This document shows, piece after piece, positions 10,997 through 23,404 of a stretch of 64,000 nucleotides of DNA. The stretch lies in contig OX336339.1 of the NCBI GenBank assembly GCA_946902875.1, positions 1,854,397 through 1,918,396 of the forward strand. Direction: 5' to 3'. Origin of the DNA: Nematopogon swammerdamellus (taxonomy: Eukaryota > Arthropoda > Insecta > Lepidoptera > Adelidae). The first letter of the stretch is position 1; the number at the start of each line of letters is the position of its first letter. The position numbers and the translations under genes were made by a program. Under the pieces are notes generated by a model. That model worked only from the letters and a program-made list of their open reading frames with translations, had not been told where the DNA came from and did no database searches.

Positions 10997-12779
10997 TCAT
11001 AATTTTTTTATGGTAGGGTAGATTTTCGCGAATTTTTCGCGAAGTCATATTGCAATATAATTTGTCATATCGTTGGCTAAGTAATTAGCAAATAGTTGTT
11101 AATAATATAATAATTATTTTTTTTGGTTACAAAACTTTTCGACTTTCTAACATTATTTTTTTAATTTTGGAAAATTCCAATAACAAATACTCCAATAAGA
11201 TAATACCAATGTACGAGGTCTTACATATCATTGTTTTGGAAATTTGATGTAGATTTATAATAAAGTATCCGAGGTATCTCAGAACTTAGAACTATTATCG
11301 TGTTTATGCGAAAATCTGCAAATTCGCAAAATTGTGAAAGGGGCGTTGCCTTTGTTCATTTAAGAGAAAGTTATATTATTCCCTTGATGTAAAGAAGGGT
11401 TAAATATTGTTAAATCCGTTTCATCTTTTCATCGCGAATCGACACAATGAGCGACTTATTGTATGAATCCCGTTCAAACGTATGGAAGACTGGCGTCACG
11501 TGGCTACCTACTCGCTCGGCCAATCACGGCGTTCCATGCGCCGCTCCCGCCTCAGACTTCACACCCCTTTGGCGGCTACCTCGGTTCTCATACAAACGAT
11601 GCCGTATTTCGTATCCAGGTTTACTGACTCGTGACTAGTACAATTGAACTGCGTGTAGGTAAATTCCAAACACTGAAAGTTCAATGACCTCAAAAGAAAA
11701 AGAGGACTGAATTAGTTCACTGCACTCTCCAGTCTCACTGTCCATCGAGTTTTTATTACAATTTCCAACTTTTGTATGACGAAAAAACAACTGAATTTCG
11801 ATTTGAGTGATAAGGATTTTTTTCTTCTAATAATGAGTAGGTACTTTCTATTCCTGAAGTGTCTCAAACCTATCCTGATACACCCTGTATATATATATAT
11901 ATATTTAATAAGTTAGTACTAAGCATGTTCTCCCTTTTTACCCGACTACGGCGAAGCCAAAAGGAGGGTAATGTGTTTTTATACTTTACTAGATAAAATA
12001 CGAAGCCGAAAATGAAGAGAAAAAATACGTCCTGACCAGGATTCGAACCCGGAACTCCGGCTTGAGCCGGGTTGACTGAATTAATAAAGCCTATCCTGTT
12101 TCACGTATAGTTAAATGTGCTTGTACTAAGTTTCATAGAATTCGTATGATCGGTTTAAGAACTTTGGAGGAACATTCATACATACAGAAAATATTTCTAA
12201 AAATCGTCAATTTAGTTTTAGTATCATAGAGTCTACAAACGCTATATCTCATAAAACAAAGAATTTACTCCATGGACATCCCTTACAGATTTATTATTAG
12301 TATTGATTGATTAGTATTGATTTAAGTTTATTTAATAAATTTTTAATAGTTCATAACAATAAGAATGGCGAGACACAAATTGTACAAATTGTTTACATGC
12401 AAATAAAAACTTACGTGTGTAGGTACATATAGGTATGTACTATGTACAGTTAGGTATATAATATGCTTATATAGTGGAGCGAATGCACCGAGCGAAGGTC
12501 GTAGCAGACGCGACGCACGCGCCGACGCAACATAATTTTTCAAGACTTCAGTCAATGAATGTTTACATTAAATAAACAAAGGCATTCATAAATAAGTTGA
12601 TCATGATTCGTGCCTACTGCGACTGGTTGCGCCAAAAAAACATCTGCACGCATTATTTTAAAATTGAAGTAATTAATTGCACCGTGTGTGGCGGGGTATT
12701 AGATTTTTTTATGTAAACCAACATGGGTGGCTGTGCCGAGGGACCAATGGTGCATTCGACAGAGCCAAAAACGCCTCTC

Positions 12780-12945
12780 CTCGCGAAACCACGCTCAGTT
12801 AGGTGTCATTCCAGCAGATTTGCGGACTGTTGCTAGGCTGTCTAGCCTGTTGATACGACGTATGAAGACACCCAGGTTAAAGGATTCGGGAAACACACTC
12901 GCCGGAAGACAGTTCCACACCCTAGCGGTGCGACAAATAATACGC
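12780..12945 (-). pseudogene. LINE reverse transcriptase C-terminal fragment
   Basis: The minus strand reads ICRTARVWNCLPASVFPESF, then NLGVFIRRINRL. This is the same C-terminal motif as in the 45.1-kb LINE (CRTAKVWNGLPGNIFP). It is short and embedded in other repeats in the nesprin intron. Confidence 0.65.
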
Positions 12946-13082
12946 CCACTGCATCTCTTCCCGTGCATGTCGTCCAAGGGATAAGGACAAGATGCCGTGC
13001 TGAAGGGCGACATGTTGGCTACCACCCACATTGGCACTGTCCTTCCACAGTCAAGCAGTAGGTAACTTTACATACATACATA

Positions 13083-13360
13083 CCGCACGCTGTATCCCGA
13101 CAATTGGGCTAAGCAGATTAATCGGTGTTGTGCTGCTATTGCTTGTAAATTACAGCACAACACCGACCGCCACGTTTGGCAATGTATTAGGCGAACTATC
13201 AAGTAGCAAGTTAGGCACGATGCCCCACCTGCTGCATGACTCGGTGGATGGACCGTACCAAGGTGAGAGGTGGCTGGCCTGTCGCCCTTTAGCTCGGCAT
13301 CTTGTCCTTATCCCTTAGTCGCCTTTTACGACATGCACGGGGAGAGATGCTGAATCATGT
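13083..13360 (-). repeat. 'aaggcgactaagggataagg' family copy, reverse
   Basis: Reverse-strand copy: 'cccgacaattgggctaagca', 'gcatgactcggtggatggac', 'ccttatcccttagtcgcctt' and 'tacgacatgcacggggagag'. Confidence 0.65.
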
Positions 13361-13387
13361 ATGTTTGTATTAAATAACTGTAAACTG

Positions 13388-13746
13388 TCAGTCTCGGTAG
13401 CTCAGAGGTGCGGTCGGTCGACTGTTGTTAAGCAACGCTGAGCGCGGTCAGTACTTGTATGGGTGACCGCTCGACCGTTGGAGGCTGACCGCGGTTCGGA
13501 TTTCCCTACCCTTCTTACCTTACTAGGTGGTAGGGTTTATCCCGGCCGGGTTGGTACCACCGCACTGAGCGAAACGTCGGTCGAAATGGCTATGTAAATA
13601 GGTCGTGTTTTCGGTCCAGTTCAGTGTAGCCGACATGAATGAAGGGAAGCACTGACATGGCACCTAGTTCGCCCGGTGTTATGGGCTGACATCACGGATG
13701 TTGTAGGTGATGTAGCCAACCGTGTCAGTTTCCATAAAAAAAAACA
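13388..13746 (+). repeat. SINE with tRNA-like plus 5S rRNA-derived head (full copy)
   Basis: The head reads 'gtagctcagaggtgcggtcgg', like a tRNA box A. Then comes 'gttaagcaacgctgagcgcg' and 'gtcagtacttgtatgggtgaccgc', which closely follow the 3' half of 5S rRNA, including its internal box A and box C. The body contains 'accaccgcactgagcgaaacg' and 'gttcagtgtagccg', and the 3' end 'catcacggatgttgtaggtg' plus an A tail. Family copies are listed separately. Confidence 0.8.
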
Positions 13747-14019
13747 AATAGTTAATTTAACCGAATACACAAATGATATAGTAACTTTGAACTTTTTCAC
13801 GACAATTAGTGAAAGCGTTAGGTAGGACGCGCGCGAGCAAACAACACGAAATCAGTGCTAATGAGAAAGTGTTCGCGAATCCATTGTAACCATGCTAATG
13901 ATCTGTCTACAAAGAGGTTTGTGTTAACTGGGGCGTAAACAAGTAACTCATTTGCAAACATAATTAGCCTAGACCAACAAGCTGATCGTTGTTAAGAACT
14001 AATTCATCAAAATAATACA

Positions 14020-14165
14020 AAAAACTGCATTTTGCTGAAAAAATCCCACATCACAAAAGTTTTGCGGAGGGTAACCACAAACCATAGTAATTATCAAACT
14101 GCAAATTGCTGAAAACGTCCACAACAAAAGTTTTGCTGGAGGTAACCACACACCATAGTATTTTG
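14020..14165 (+). repeat. Tandem duplication, about 70-bp unit, two diverged copies
   Basis: 'aaaagttttgcggagggtaa' and 'aaaagttttgctggaggtaa' with matching 'accatagta' ends show the duplication. Confidence 0.7.
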
Positions 14166-14877
14166 TTGATTTTTCAAAAACCGCTGAATCAATTTCGATA
14201 AAATTTAAATGGGACCACCTCTGAAGTATGACCTACCAAACAAAAAAAGAATTTTCAAAATCGAACCACAATTGACGGAGTAATCGCGTAACAAACATAA
14301 AAAAAAAAACATACAGTCGAATTGAATTGGGAAGTCAGTTAAAAATCGAGGGAGTCTGCATGTACACATGCAGCCGTCAAACTTAGTTCGTGTATTTGAT
14401 GTTTGCGCAGTTTGAAACGATTTTTTCGTAAGAAAAATTTTCAACTTTGGTAGCCCATATTAGCTAGCTTCATACAAGATTTCTTTGAATAAAGTATCGA
14501 GTAAAGTTAAAACCTTTGTCTGTTCGTTAGTTTGTCTCAATTATGCAGCGTTAACGACTAAAGCGCGAGAGTTTTTAAAGTTTAAAGTTGGCGTGTTTTC
14601 GCATTTTTCAAAACATGCCAACTTTAAGGGCTGATTTGGGCCAGAATGGATGGAACGACGAAATAAAAATGTACCACGTATTTGAAGTCGTCAGATGGAT
14701 CTTTCATCCGAAATATGTAGAATTGTTGTACGTAGTCTGCTTGCTGAGTACTAAGCGTCGCAAAGTACAAAAAAGTCTTAATATTTTTTAGTCGCACCCC
14801 CTTACCCGAGCCCAAAGACGTTTCATCAAATTACCGTCAAAACAAGCGATAACAACATCTTGTAGAGACTTTTTTAA

Positions 14878-15370
14878 AACGAGGTCTTTCAAAATTTGTT
14901 AATAATACGCTAAGGGGGTGTTCTGTATCATATAGGGAGTAAAACCTTTATAAATTTTTTTGGACCTAGGGCTTTTTTTATGTAAAATATTTTTTTATGT
15001 ATTTAAATAAAAACTAGGTGGTTGATTTTTATAGCCTAATCGATTTAGTTTCACAACAGTAACAAAAAAGTCCTCATTACCATTATGATTTAACACTTGT
15101 AAGTTGGTAAAAAAATCAAATTCTTTCTATTCCATACTAATAAAACCAAAATTGTGGTTTTTCACAATTTCTGAAAGAAATAGATCTATGTGTTGGAAGA
15201 CTTTTTTGTTCCTGGCATGAAATTGAAACGATTACGAAAATATTTTTTTTTATATTTTATATTAAACAATTTTTTTTTGTAGAAAATGAATTCTTTACAG
15301 AGAAACCCCCCCCCCCCCCCCCCCCCCCCCCCCTTAGCGTACTATTAACTAATTTTGAAAGACCTTATAT
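14878..15370. mobile_element. TIR element containing a 28-C tract
   Basis: 'aacgaggtctttcaaaattt' + 'aatacgctaagggggtg' at the left faces 'ccccccttagcgtactatta' + 'aattttgaaagacct' at the right. The C tract at 15306-15333 matches the position of the shorter g-run in the left end. Confidence 0.6.
15306..15333 (+). repeat. Poly(C) tract, 28 bases
   Basis: An uninterrupted run of C inside the right terminus of the TIR element 14878-15370. Confidence 0.9.
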
Positions 15371-16136
15371 ATATTCATAAGTTGTATATTTTTATATAGG
15401 TATATAAAAAATCTACCAATTCGGTTACCTTTCATGTGATTCACTCGAAAAGTACTCAATTTACATAATTTTCGCCGACTTTACGGCGAGCGGAGCCGCA
15501 ACCTAATCGAAACAATATAACGGACAGCGAAATCGCGAGTGCAAAGTGTCACGAAGTGAAGAGCGACGCACGCGACCTAGAAGTGTCCAAAGTGACGATA
15601 ATGCCCAACCGTCCTCGTTGTGATTCTGAGCGAGCGTCTTGAGTAGTCACAAGGTGATAAGCAAAGCATGCGATAGCCCAGGCGAGCACCGCCAGACACC
15701 AGCGCGATGTCCTTGCCAGCCGGGGTACGTACCTACTACGTCTCAAATGATGGAGCACCGCGGCACCTACCGTCCCAGTAGGGTTACCATTGCGAAATTT
15801 GAAAAGTCCTGACAAAAATAAAACAGTACCTAATCATTATAAATACAAAAAAAAAAAAGTTTGTCATATTTCAGTCTAAAATAATTTTAGTTATATTTCA
15901 TTATCTTTATTTATTCAATTTATTTATTATACAATATTTATTTATTCTTCTTATTTTTTTGCTTTTTTCACGGCACTGTGGTACAACAATTTTTGTAAAT
16001 TAATTAATGTAAACACGAGAAAATCTTTTACTGGTTTATTAATTTATATGAAAAACCGCTGGCAACTATATGTATGTACTATAAACTGTTGATGTTCCAA
16101 ATATATAAAAATAAAAAAAAAACTGGATTTAAAAAA

Positions 16137-16490
16137 CAAGTGCGAGTCGAACTCGCGCACCGAGGGTGCCGTATCGCCATGTCATGATTAGCGCCACTCA
16201 CGCCATCTATGTATTAGTTAAAATGCTTCATACTCTTTTCGGTAGATAGCGCGCATAGACTTTTTAGTTTCTTGTATGGGGACCCCGTGATTTTTTTTAA
16301 CTCTTTCTGATTTTTATTATTTCTTGTTACATCTGCCATAATAAAATAACACATATTCTGTGAAAATTTCAACGGGCTACCTATTACGGTTTAAGAGATA
16401 CAGCTCTCGGACAGACGGACGGACGGTCGGACAGACAGACAGACAGTGTAGGCTTAGTAATGGGTCCCGTGCCGGATACGGAACCCTAAA
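16137..16490 (+). repeat. 'gagtcgaactcgcgcaccg' repeat
   Basis: 'aagtgcgagtcgaactcgcg', 'cgggctacctattacggttt', (gacg/gaca)n and 'gatacggaaccctaaaaata' in order. It serves as the uninterrupted reference for the LINE-split copy at 44951-46172. Confidence 0.7.
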
Positions 16491-17172
16491 AATATTAATA
16501 TTTTATGTTTTAACTAGATTGTTTATTAATTTAATGCGAAAATTAAATATTCACTCAGAATATTTTCCACCTAAGTAAAAATCCGGACAAAGTCCGAATG
16601 GAAGGCCGAAAGTCCGGAAGTCCGGACAAATCCATACGGATGGTAACCCTAGTCCCACCCCCATACTTTCACACCACACAGCACACCTCGCAACACACCT
16701 CGGAGGCTCCACACCTAATTAGCAACCGCTAAAGTTTTCAAGGGCAGCCGTACGATTACGATTACCCAGTGCCATAGTGCGCTGCTGTAGACCTTACATT
16801 CTGTACGAGGCGGCATTTTGAAATAGGCCGACATCTACACGTGGCACAGTAACTGGTTTGAAGCAGTTCTAGTGCTGAAAATTAAACGTGGATTGAGACA
16901 TCTTCCTTATAGATTGCACTACTGAACGGGACATCATAAAAAATGATGACGAACCATACCGAATATGCATATGTCTGAAATATTGTTATTGTTGTGTGTT
17001 CTTTATGGCGAAATAAATATCTGAATCTGAATCTGAATCTGACATTTTCCTGAAGTGGGAAACGAACTGATAAGCCATATTAAGGAAACAGGAAATAGTC
17101 GCGGCTAAAAAAAGTTTGAACTGAAGGTCTTTGTCGCTCGTACAGTATGTAACGCATACAACGCATACAGCA

Positions 17173-17573
17173 TGACAACGTGTCCCAAAACTCAACGTCA
17201 AGCGGGAACCAGGGAGTAGGCCAGTTTATGACTAACCAGGGAAAAATAAGAAAAAAAATCTGAGTCATTAATTTTTTTTGAAAAAAAAATTTAGTGAATA
17301 TTTTTCTTGGTAAAACTACAGGCATTCTGGTTTTATTTGGGAGAGTTATTTAGGCTTCCAAGATAAAAAAATTAACAATTATATTTGAAAATTTGTAGTC
17401 GTAGTACCTAAAATGTAAGAGATGTCAATTTTCAACGTTTTTCAAAAAATGCTCATATCACAAAAAACAAACGACAAGGATTTTTTTTTTCTTATTTTTT
17501 CCTGGGTATTCATAAACGGGCCTACTCCCTGGTTCCTGCCTGACGCTGAGTTTTGGTACACGTTGTATAAGAA
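17173..17573. mobile_element. TIR element with long inverted ends
   Basis: 'acgtgtcccaaaactcaacg' and 'ggaaccagggagtaggccag' on the left are inverted on the right ('cctactccctggttcctgcc', 'gctgagttttggtacacgtt'). A related single end lies at 3018-3070. Confidence 0.65.
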
Positions 17574-17816
17574 AATAAATACTGTTGTGAAACGAATATC
17601 CCACCGTTGTTTCCGGTTAGATTAGATTAGTAGGTCTATGGCCGCAATGCTACGAACGGGCGTCTTAATTGCGGGGTAGGTGTGGAATCGACCGCACCGG
17701 GGTTGTTTTTGTTTTCGTTGGTTTTAAGTTTTAATCGCGCCGCTTAACAAACCCCATTCCACCACCTTCCCGTTACAAGTTCATTATGTTTCTGTCGACG
17801 AACACACCTACCATCA

Positions 17817-18142
17817 CTGTTTTTTAGGTTTCCGTATTCCGTACGAAAGCCTGTTACTAAGCCTCCGCCGTCCGTCCGTCCGTCTGTCCGAGGGCTGTAT
17901 CTCTTGAACCGTAATAGGTAGCCCGTTGAAACGTTCACAGAATATACGTTAATAAGGCGGACGGACATAACAACAAATAAGAAAAATAAGAAAATGTTAA
18001 AAATTAAGGGGAGCTAGTCACAGTATTGAATAATAGATGGCGCCACAGGCTTTATACATTGCAATGTTGAAAGACAAAAGATATGCGGATAATAGCGGAT
18101 AGATACGAAAACCTCCGTGCGCGAGTAAAACTCGCACTTTGG
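17817..18142 (-). repeat. Related repeat, variant subfamily, reverse
   Basis: 'ttttttaggtttccgtattc', (cgtc)n, 'ttgaaccgtaataggtagcc', and 'gcgcgagtaaaactcgcact' at the other end. Shares the variant end with 47612-47978. Confidence 0.6.
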
Positions 18143-18175
18143 CATCGTTTCACGTAGGTGTCTAATGATGTACGT

Positions 18176-18560
18176 AAGAATAGACCCACTGCATCTCTCC
18201 CCGTGCATGTCGTAAAAGGCGACTAAGGGATAAGGACAAGATAATGTTCCAGGGTGTCGTTAGACACCTTATGGGTGGATGGGAGCCATATGTGACGCTT
18301 ACAATAAAAATAAAAATAAAGATGCCGCATTAAAGGGCGACAGGTTAGCCACCTCTCACCTTTGCACGGTCGTTCCACCGAGTTATGCAGCAGGTGGGTC
18401 TGCGTGACTTACTTGTTAATGGTGCTTAATAGTTATCTTGTCCGAATTACTAAACGTGGTGATCGGTTTTGTACTGTATTTTACCAGAGTTCTTGCAGCA
18501 CAACACCGATTACTCTGCTCACCCCGGTTGTCGGGATACAGCGTGTGGTATGTGTGTATG
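18176..18560 (+). repeat. 'aaggcgactaagggataagg' family copy
   Basis: 'ctctccccgtgcatgtcgta', 'aaggcgactaagggataagg', 'caacaccgattactctgctc' and 'gtgtggtatgtgtgtatgta'. A 60-bp insert (18245-18310) interrupts it. Confidence 0.65.
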
Positions 18561-19011
18561 TAGTTCACAATTCTACTTACCTAATAACGGTTTTATTTCC
18601 GTTTCAATTTATTAATGAAATCGGTGTGTGACCCATTCTATCTGCTACATATAATATGTACATATATGTCTAGTGTACGTACGTATATATAATAACAAGT
18701 TTACATAATATCCGTATCTAGTGGAAGTGGGTGTATGCGTTTGGTGTACCTATTTGATATAGCAATATTACTGTGACCCATTTTGATCAATATAGTGTGT
18801 GACCAAAGAATGTCATCAAATTATTCAACGAACTGATGCGTCAGCTGAGCGATGCTGGGCCACATTACTTTAAAACAATTTTAAACATTGATTATTATAT
18901 GATACTACGATTTCTCTTAGGGGGGGAGGGCGTCCATAAATTACGTCAGACGTTTTTGGCGAATTTTCGACCTCCTGCCCCTCTCGGTGAGATATGATGA
19001 GATATGGCGTG

Positions 19012-19012
<1 letters not shown>

Positions 19013-19044
<32 letters not shown>
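19013..19044 (+). repeat. Poly(C) tract, 32 bases
   Basis: An uninterrupted run of C after 'gatatggcgtga'. The length is likely approximate because such runs are hard to sequence. Confidence 0.9.
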
Positions 19045-19261
19045 ACCCATAACTCCCTTGAGATTGTGAAAATACCTACGTGTTTCCACTATTGGAATGG
19101 AAAATAGACATTGTTGATCATGAAATCAAAAGGAACCACTTTTCTCAAATTAAATTAGTAATTTTTTAATAACAAGATTTTCAGTCATATTATGCATCAT
19201 AAAAATTTCTACCAATTTACTGTATTTTCAATAAATCGAAAAAAGTTACGTGAAATTTGTC

Positions 19262-19606
19262 AGCTTACGCCGCCGCCGCCGTCTGTCTGTCTGTCCGAGG
19301 GCTGTATCTCTTGAACCGTAATAGGTAGCCCGTTGAAATTTTTACAGAATGTGTTATTATTGCCGATAAGAACAAATAATAAAAATAAGAAAACGTAAAA
19401 AAATCACGGGGTTCCCATAGAAGAAATTAAAAAGTGCATGCGCGCCATCTACCGAAAAGACTACGAAGCATTTTAACTAATCATTAATTTGAACTAATAT
19501 GAAGCATTTCATAAACACACCACAGATGGCGTGAGTGGCGCTGACCATGACATGGCGATACGGAATCCTCGGTGCGCGAGTTCGACTCGCACTTGGCCGG
19601 TTTTTT
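19262..19606 (-). repeat. 'gagtcgaactcgcgcaccg' repeat, reverse copy
   Basis: 'cgccgtctgtctgtctgtcc', 'ttgaaccgtaataggtagcc' and 'cgagttcgactcgcacttgg'. Lies directly after the sequence next to the 32-C tract. Confidence 0.65.
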
Positions 19607-21182
19607 TTTATTTATGGACGCCTCTTAGTCGGTACATCCCAGGTTCACATAATAAAACACGCGGGGGCCGTTCGCTGTTCGAAGACATAATTTTCTGCAA
19701 AATTTTATTGTTGACTAAATTCCTAAGACATTGCGAATCACTGTCAACACAGTCTTATCTTATTCGTAGTGGAAGGGGCCGCGAAGATAGTAAGCAACTA
19801 ACTAAAAGCGTTTACTCCACGCGTGAGCTCATTGGAAACTCAGTTGCTAAGTTCTGCAGAGTCACGCACGATACGGCTAATTTGTTGGCACACACACACC
19901 GAACTAAATACTAGAAGCGCCAAAGCGCGATGAAATTTGTTACCTACTTGTCGGTAAACAAATGTGCGCGCATTCACATACAAATTGTCATGATGAATAT
20001 TTTCAAACGGTCGCATACTTTTACTTTAGGTAAATAAGTACATAAATAGTCAATTGGATTAGATTAATAACAATAATGTTTAGTATAATAATACAAATAA
20101 AGCTAATTACAAAATAAAATATAAACCTATAACCTATACAAAACTTAATAGCTCTCCTCCAGGTGGGTCGATGTGGGCACTGTCTGTTTTACTTTTGATA
20201 GTAAGTGGTCAGAATTATCAAGCTTACAATATAGTTATTCTATTCTAAGCGGTGTCTATTGTGTAGATAGCTAGTCACAATGTATTGTAATAGAAGACTA
20301 TAAAAAAAACCTGCGAAGTTTTTTTCCGGCTCCTCTTTGCAGGTGTAATCGAACCGGATAGTCAGTCAGTCAGTCATATGAATGATGAATAATGAACACA
20401 GATAGAATAAAGAATATGAATGCACTAATGCTCCTCCCTCGCGTATTTGCCAACGAATTAAATTATCGGGAAGTGGCATACAACGCACCGAATTGAGGCG
20501 CGCTATTTGTGAGCATTCACCGCACTCTCCAATCGTTGTCTCCCTTATACGTATCAAATTGCCATTTAACCGTCTTACTCTATCGACGTTCACAGAGCGG
20601 AAACGTAACGTGATGCATGAGGCGCTCGCGCACTTACGCTGTTTTAAATATTGGCAATATATAGAAGAACTTCAATCGCACCTTTCTACCGGTAAAATGT
20701 ATGACGAGGGCCCGTCCAGAAAGTAGAATGTCGTTGGTATTTGCGGGGTGAGCCATAATAACACAAGCATCCGTCATTGTGAAATCAGCTTATAATAAGC
20801 TGCTTTGATCAATGACATGTTTCTTCGGGCGTGTTGTATGAGAAAATCTCATCTGGTACTGTCGATCAGTGGTCACGTACAGTTAATATGTTGCTACATA
20901 CTTCAAAGCAATCGATTCGCACCGCCTACGTTTTCCCGCGCCATAGTTTCGTTTTTCGATCAAATACGCAATACATACAATTTGATAGTATAGGATTGTG
21001 TCACTGCATACAGTGCTATAGTAAAATGCAAGGACAGATGAATAATGTAATCTTGATACAATAAGATAGTTACATAATTTTAGAAACATTATTTGCATTA
21101 GTATTTTGTTTGTTTTTGGTTTATTGATTACTAAACCATTTCTTTTATTCATATTCTTTTTATTTCATATTCTTTTTCAGTA

Positions 21183-21512
21183 CCGTGTGGGGCCGGTACT
21201 TAAAAAGAATATCCCCACTGCATCTCTCCCCATGCATGTCGTAAAAGGCGACTAAGGGATAAGGATAAGATGCCGCGCTAAAGGGCGACAGGCTCGCCAC
21301 CTCTCACCTTGGCACGGTACTTCCACCGAGTCATGCAGCAGGTGGGTGCTTCGTGCCTTACTTGCTGCTTGATCGATTTAATCTTGTTCGAATACTTTGC
21401 GAAACGTGGTGGTCGGTGTTGTGCTGTAATTGACAAGAGTTCTTGCAGCACAACACCGATTACTCTGCTTACCCCGATTGTCGGGATTCAGCGTGTGTGA
21501 TATGTATGTATG
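21183..21512 (+). repeat. 'aaggcgactaagggataagg' family copy, most complete
   Basis: Runs from 'cgtgtggggccggtacttaa' to '(tatg)n' after 'gattgtcgggattcagcgtg' without visible interruption, and so best shows the family's extent (about 330 bp). Confidence 0.7.
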
Positions 21513-22099
21513 TATGTAAATAAATAAAACCATAAAACGCGATAATTAAAATTTTGTTGTTTTTTTTTTCCTCTGAACTTTGTTATTGGCTTTATTGTTT
21601 TTTAATTTATATATTGTCGAAATAAATAAATAAATTATAACAAATATTCATTCTGAATGCTGAACCACAGATTACTTAATAGTTACTTCGTAACAGATAA
21701 ATCACTCCATAGAAAATGTTCCTACCTTCGGGCTTTAATAGCCTACTGTTTCACATCGCCAATCGCTGCGTGCGAAAATGTACCTTAACGATCGAGTGTA
21801 AAGTGTTTATTGCTTTGCAGCTGCGCGCAGTTGCGTGGGCGAGCGTCTATGTATACTTCGCGCGGCTGACGAATTTGTACTGAAAAAGACCGCCGGCGGC
21901 CCGTCGGGCGATAGGTAGTTAGCGCGCGCAAGTACATAGAGTGCGTGAGGCCTGGCTGAACTCTCAGCTGTGATTTCTCGTTTGAGGCATAATCTTATGA
22001 ATATCTTTTATCTTCGCTTTATCTAATCTCAGTTATTTATAGAGATTTTTTTTTCTAAAACGGACAATATCAACATCTCCATGCATACCTTCTTACCTT

Positions 22100-22322
22100 A
22101 CCAGGCCGTAGAGCCTAACACGCCTGGGTTGGTACCACCGCACTGAATGAAAGGTCGGTTGAAACGGCCAAGTAAATAGTTCGTCTTTTTCGTGCAGTTC
22201 AGTGTAGCCGGCACGACCGAAGGGTATCACTGACATGGCACCTAGTTCACCAAGGTGTTATAGGATGACATCGCGGATGTTGTAGGCTATGTAGCCAACC
22301 GTGACAGTTTCCATGAAAAAAA
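22100..22322 (+). repeat. SINE body fragment (same family)
   Basis: Shares 'ggtaccaccgcactgaatga' and 'tcgcggatgttgtaggctat', with an A-rich tail running directly into the next repeat (22324). Confidence 0.65.
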
Positions 22323-22323
22323 A

Positions 22324-22567
22324 CCCGGCCAAGTGCGAGTCGAACTCGCGCATCGACGGTTCCGTATCGCCATGTCATGGTTAGCGCTGCTTCATACTAT
22401 TTTCGGCAGATGGCGCGCATACACTTTTTAGTTTTCTGTATGGGCAACCCCGTGAATTTTCAACTTTTTCTAATTTTTCTTATTTCTTGTTACATCGGCC
22501 ATAATAACACATATTCTGTGAAAATTTCAACGGGCTACCTATTACGGTTCAAGAGATACAGCCCTCG

Positions 22568-22602
<35 letters not shown>

Positions 22603-22652
22603 GGCGTAGGCTTAGTAATAGGGTCCCGTACGACGGATACGGAACCCTAAAA
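22324..22652 (+). repeat. 'gagtcgaactcgcgcaccg' repeat
   Basis: 'aagtgcgagtcgaactcgcg' to 'gatacggaaccctaaaaacg', with a (acag)n block at 22569-22602. Confidence 0.7.
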
Positions 22653-22928
22653 ACGTATTTTATTTTTATTTTTATTGATTTAGAGTAACCAACAGTGTGA
22701 TCAACACAAAATTTACAAAAATACAATGGGTCACACATACACCGCTAATAGGTCACTACAGATAAAACTAAGTATATAGCGTAAGAGAAAGAAAAGTACA
22801 TTTAAACAAATCAAAACTGATAAATAAACAGTTATAATAGAAAAAAATATAATAATTTAAAATAACTAATTAAAACAGAACAAAACTACACTAAACAAAC
22901 ATTACATGGTAATATTACTAAAATAATA

Positions 22929-23156
22929 AAAAGTTAAATTACAAATTTAAAAAACCCCCGACTCTTAAAAAGTCAAAAATAATTTCCGTTTACTTACTTA
23001 AAGGAGTCGGTAGACCGCTAAGTAAATTCCCGCGCAACTTTTGAGTTTTTATATTTCATTTACTTAGCGGTCCCCCGACTCCTTTAAGTAAGTAAACGGA
23101 AATTATTTTTGACTTTTTAAGAGTCGGGGGTTTTTTAAATTTGTAATTTAACTTTT
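22929..23156. mobile_element. Foldback element, 99-bp arms
   Basis: Arms 22929-23027 and 23058-23156 are inverted copies with very few mismatches (for example 'cccgactcttaaaaagtcaa' / 'ttgactttttaagagtcggg'), around a 30-bp spacer. Non-coding; probably a MITE. Confidence 0.85.
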
Positions 23157-23345
23157 ATTTCAAGCTTTTTAAAAAAAACCGCATGCAAATCGGTCCACTT
23201 TTTAAGATAATTATTTTTTTTATTACTTAATTACTTTATTACTTGATTACAAACATAGCTAAGAACCATCCCGATTAAACAGGCTTCCTAATAAAAAAAA
23301 ACCGCATCCAAATCGGTCCATCCGTTTGGGAGCTACGATGCCACA

Positions 23346-23349
23346 GACA

Positions 23350-23398
<49 letters not shown>

Positions 23399-23404
23399 AC
23401 ACAC
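23346..23404 (+). repeat. (CA)n microsatellite
   Basis: About 28 CA units with one interruption (ctca). Confidence 0.95.

Noticed and set aside
13388..13500. A genuine 5S rRNA gene
   Set aside because: Only the 3' half resembles 5S rRNA, the 5' half is replaced by tRNA-like sequence, and the unit continues into a SINE body with an A tail.
16143..16490. 'gtgcgagtcgaactcgcgca' with (acag)n as a tRNA or regulatory hairpin
   Set aside because: The motif recurs at least seven times in both orientations as part of one dispersed repeat; no cloverleaf can be drawn.
22300..22740. Protein-like frame with RQTDRQTDR repeats
   Set aside because: Comes from the (acag)n block inside an interspersed repeat.
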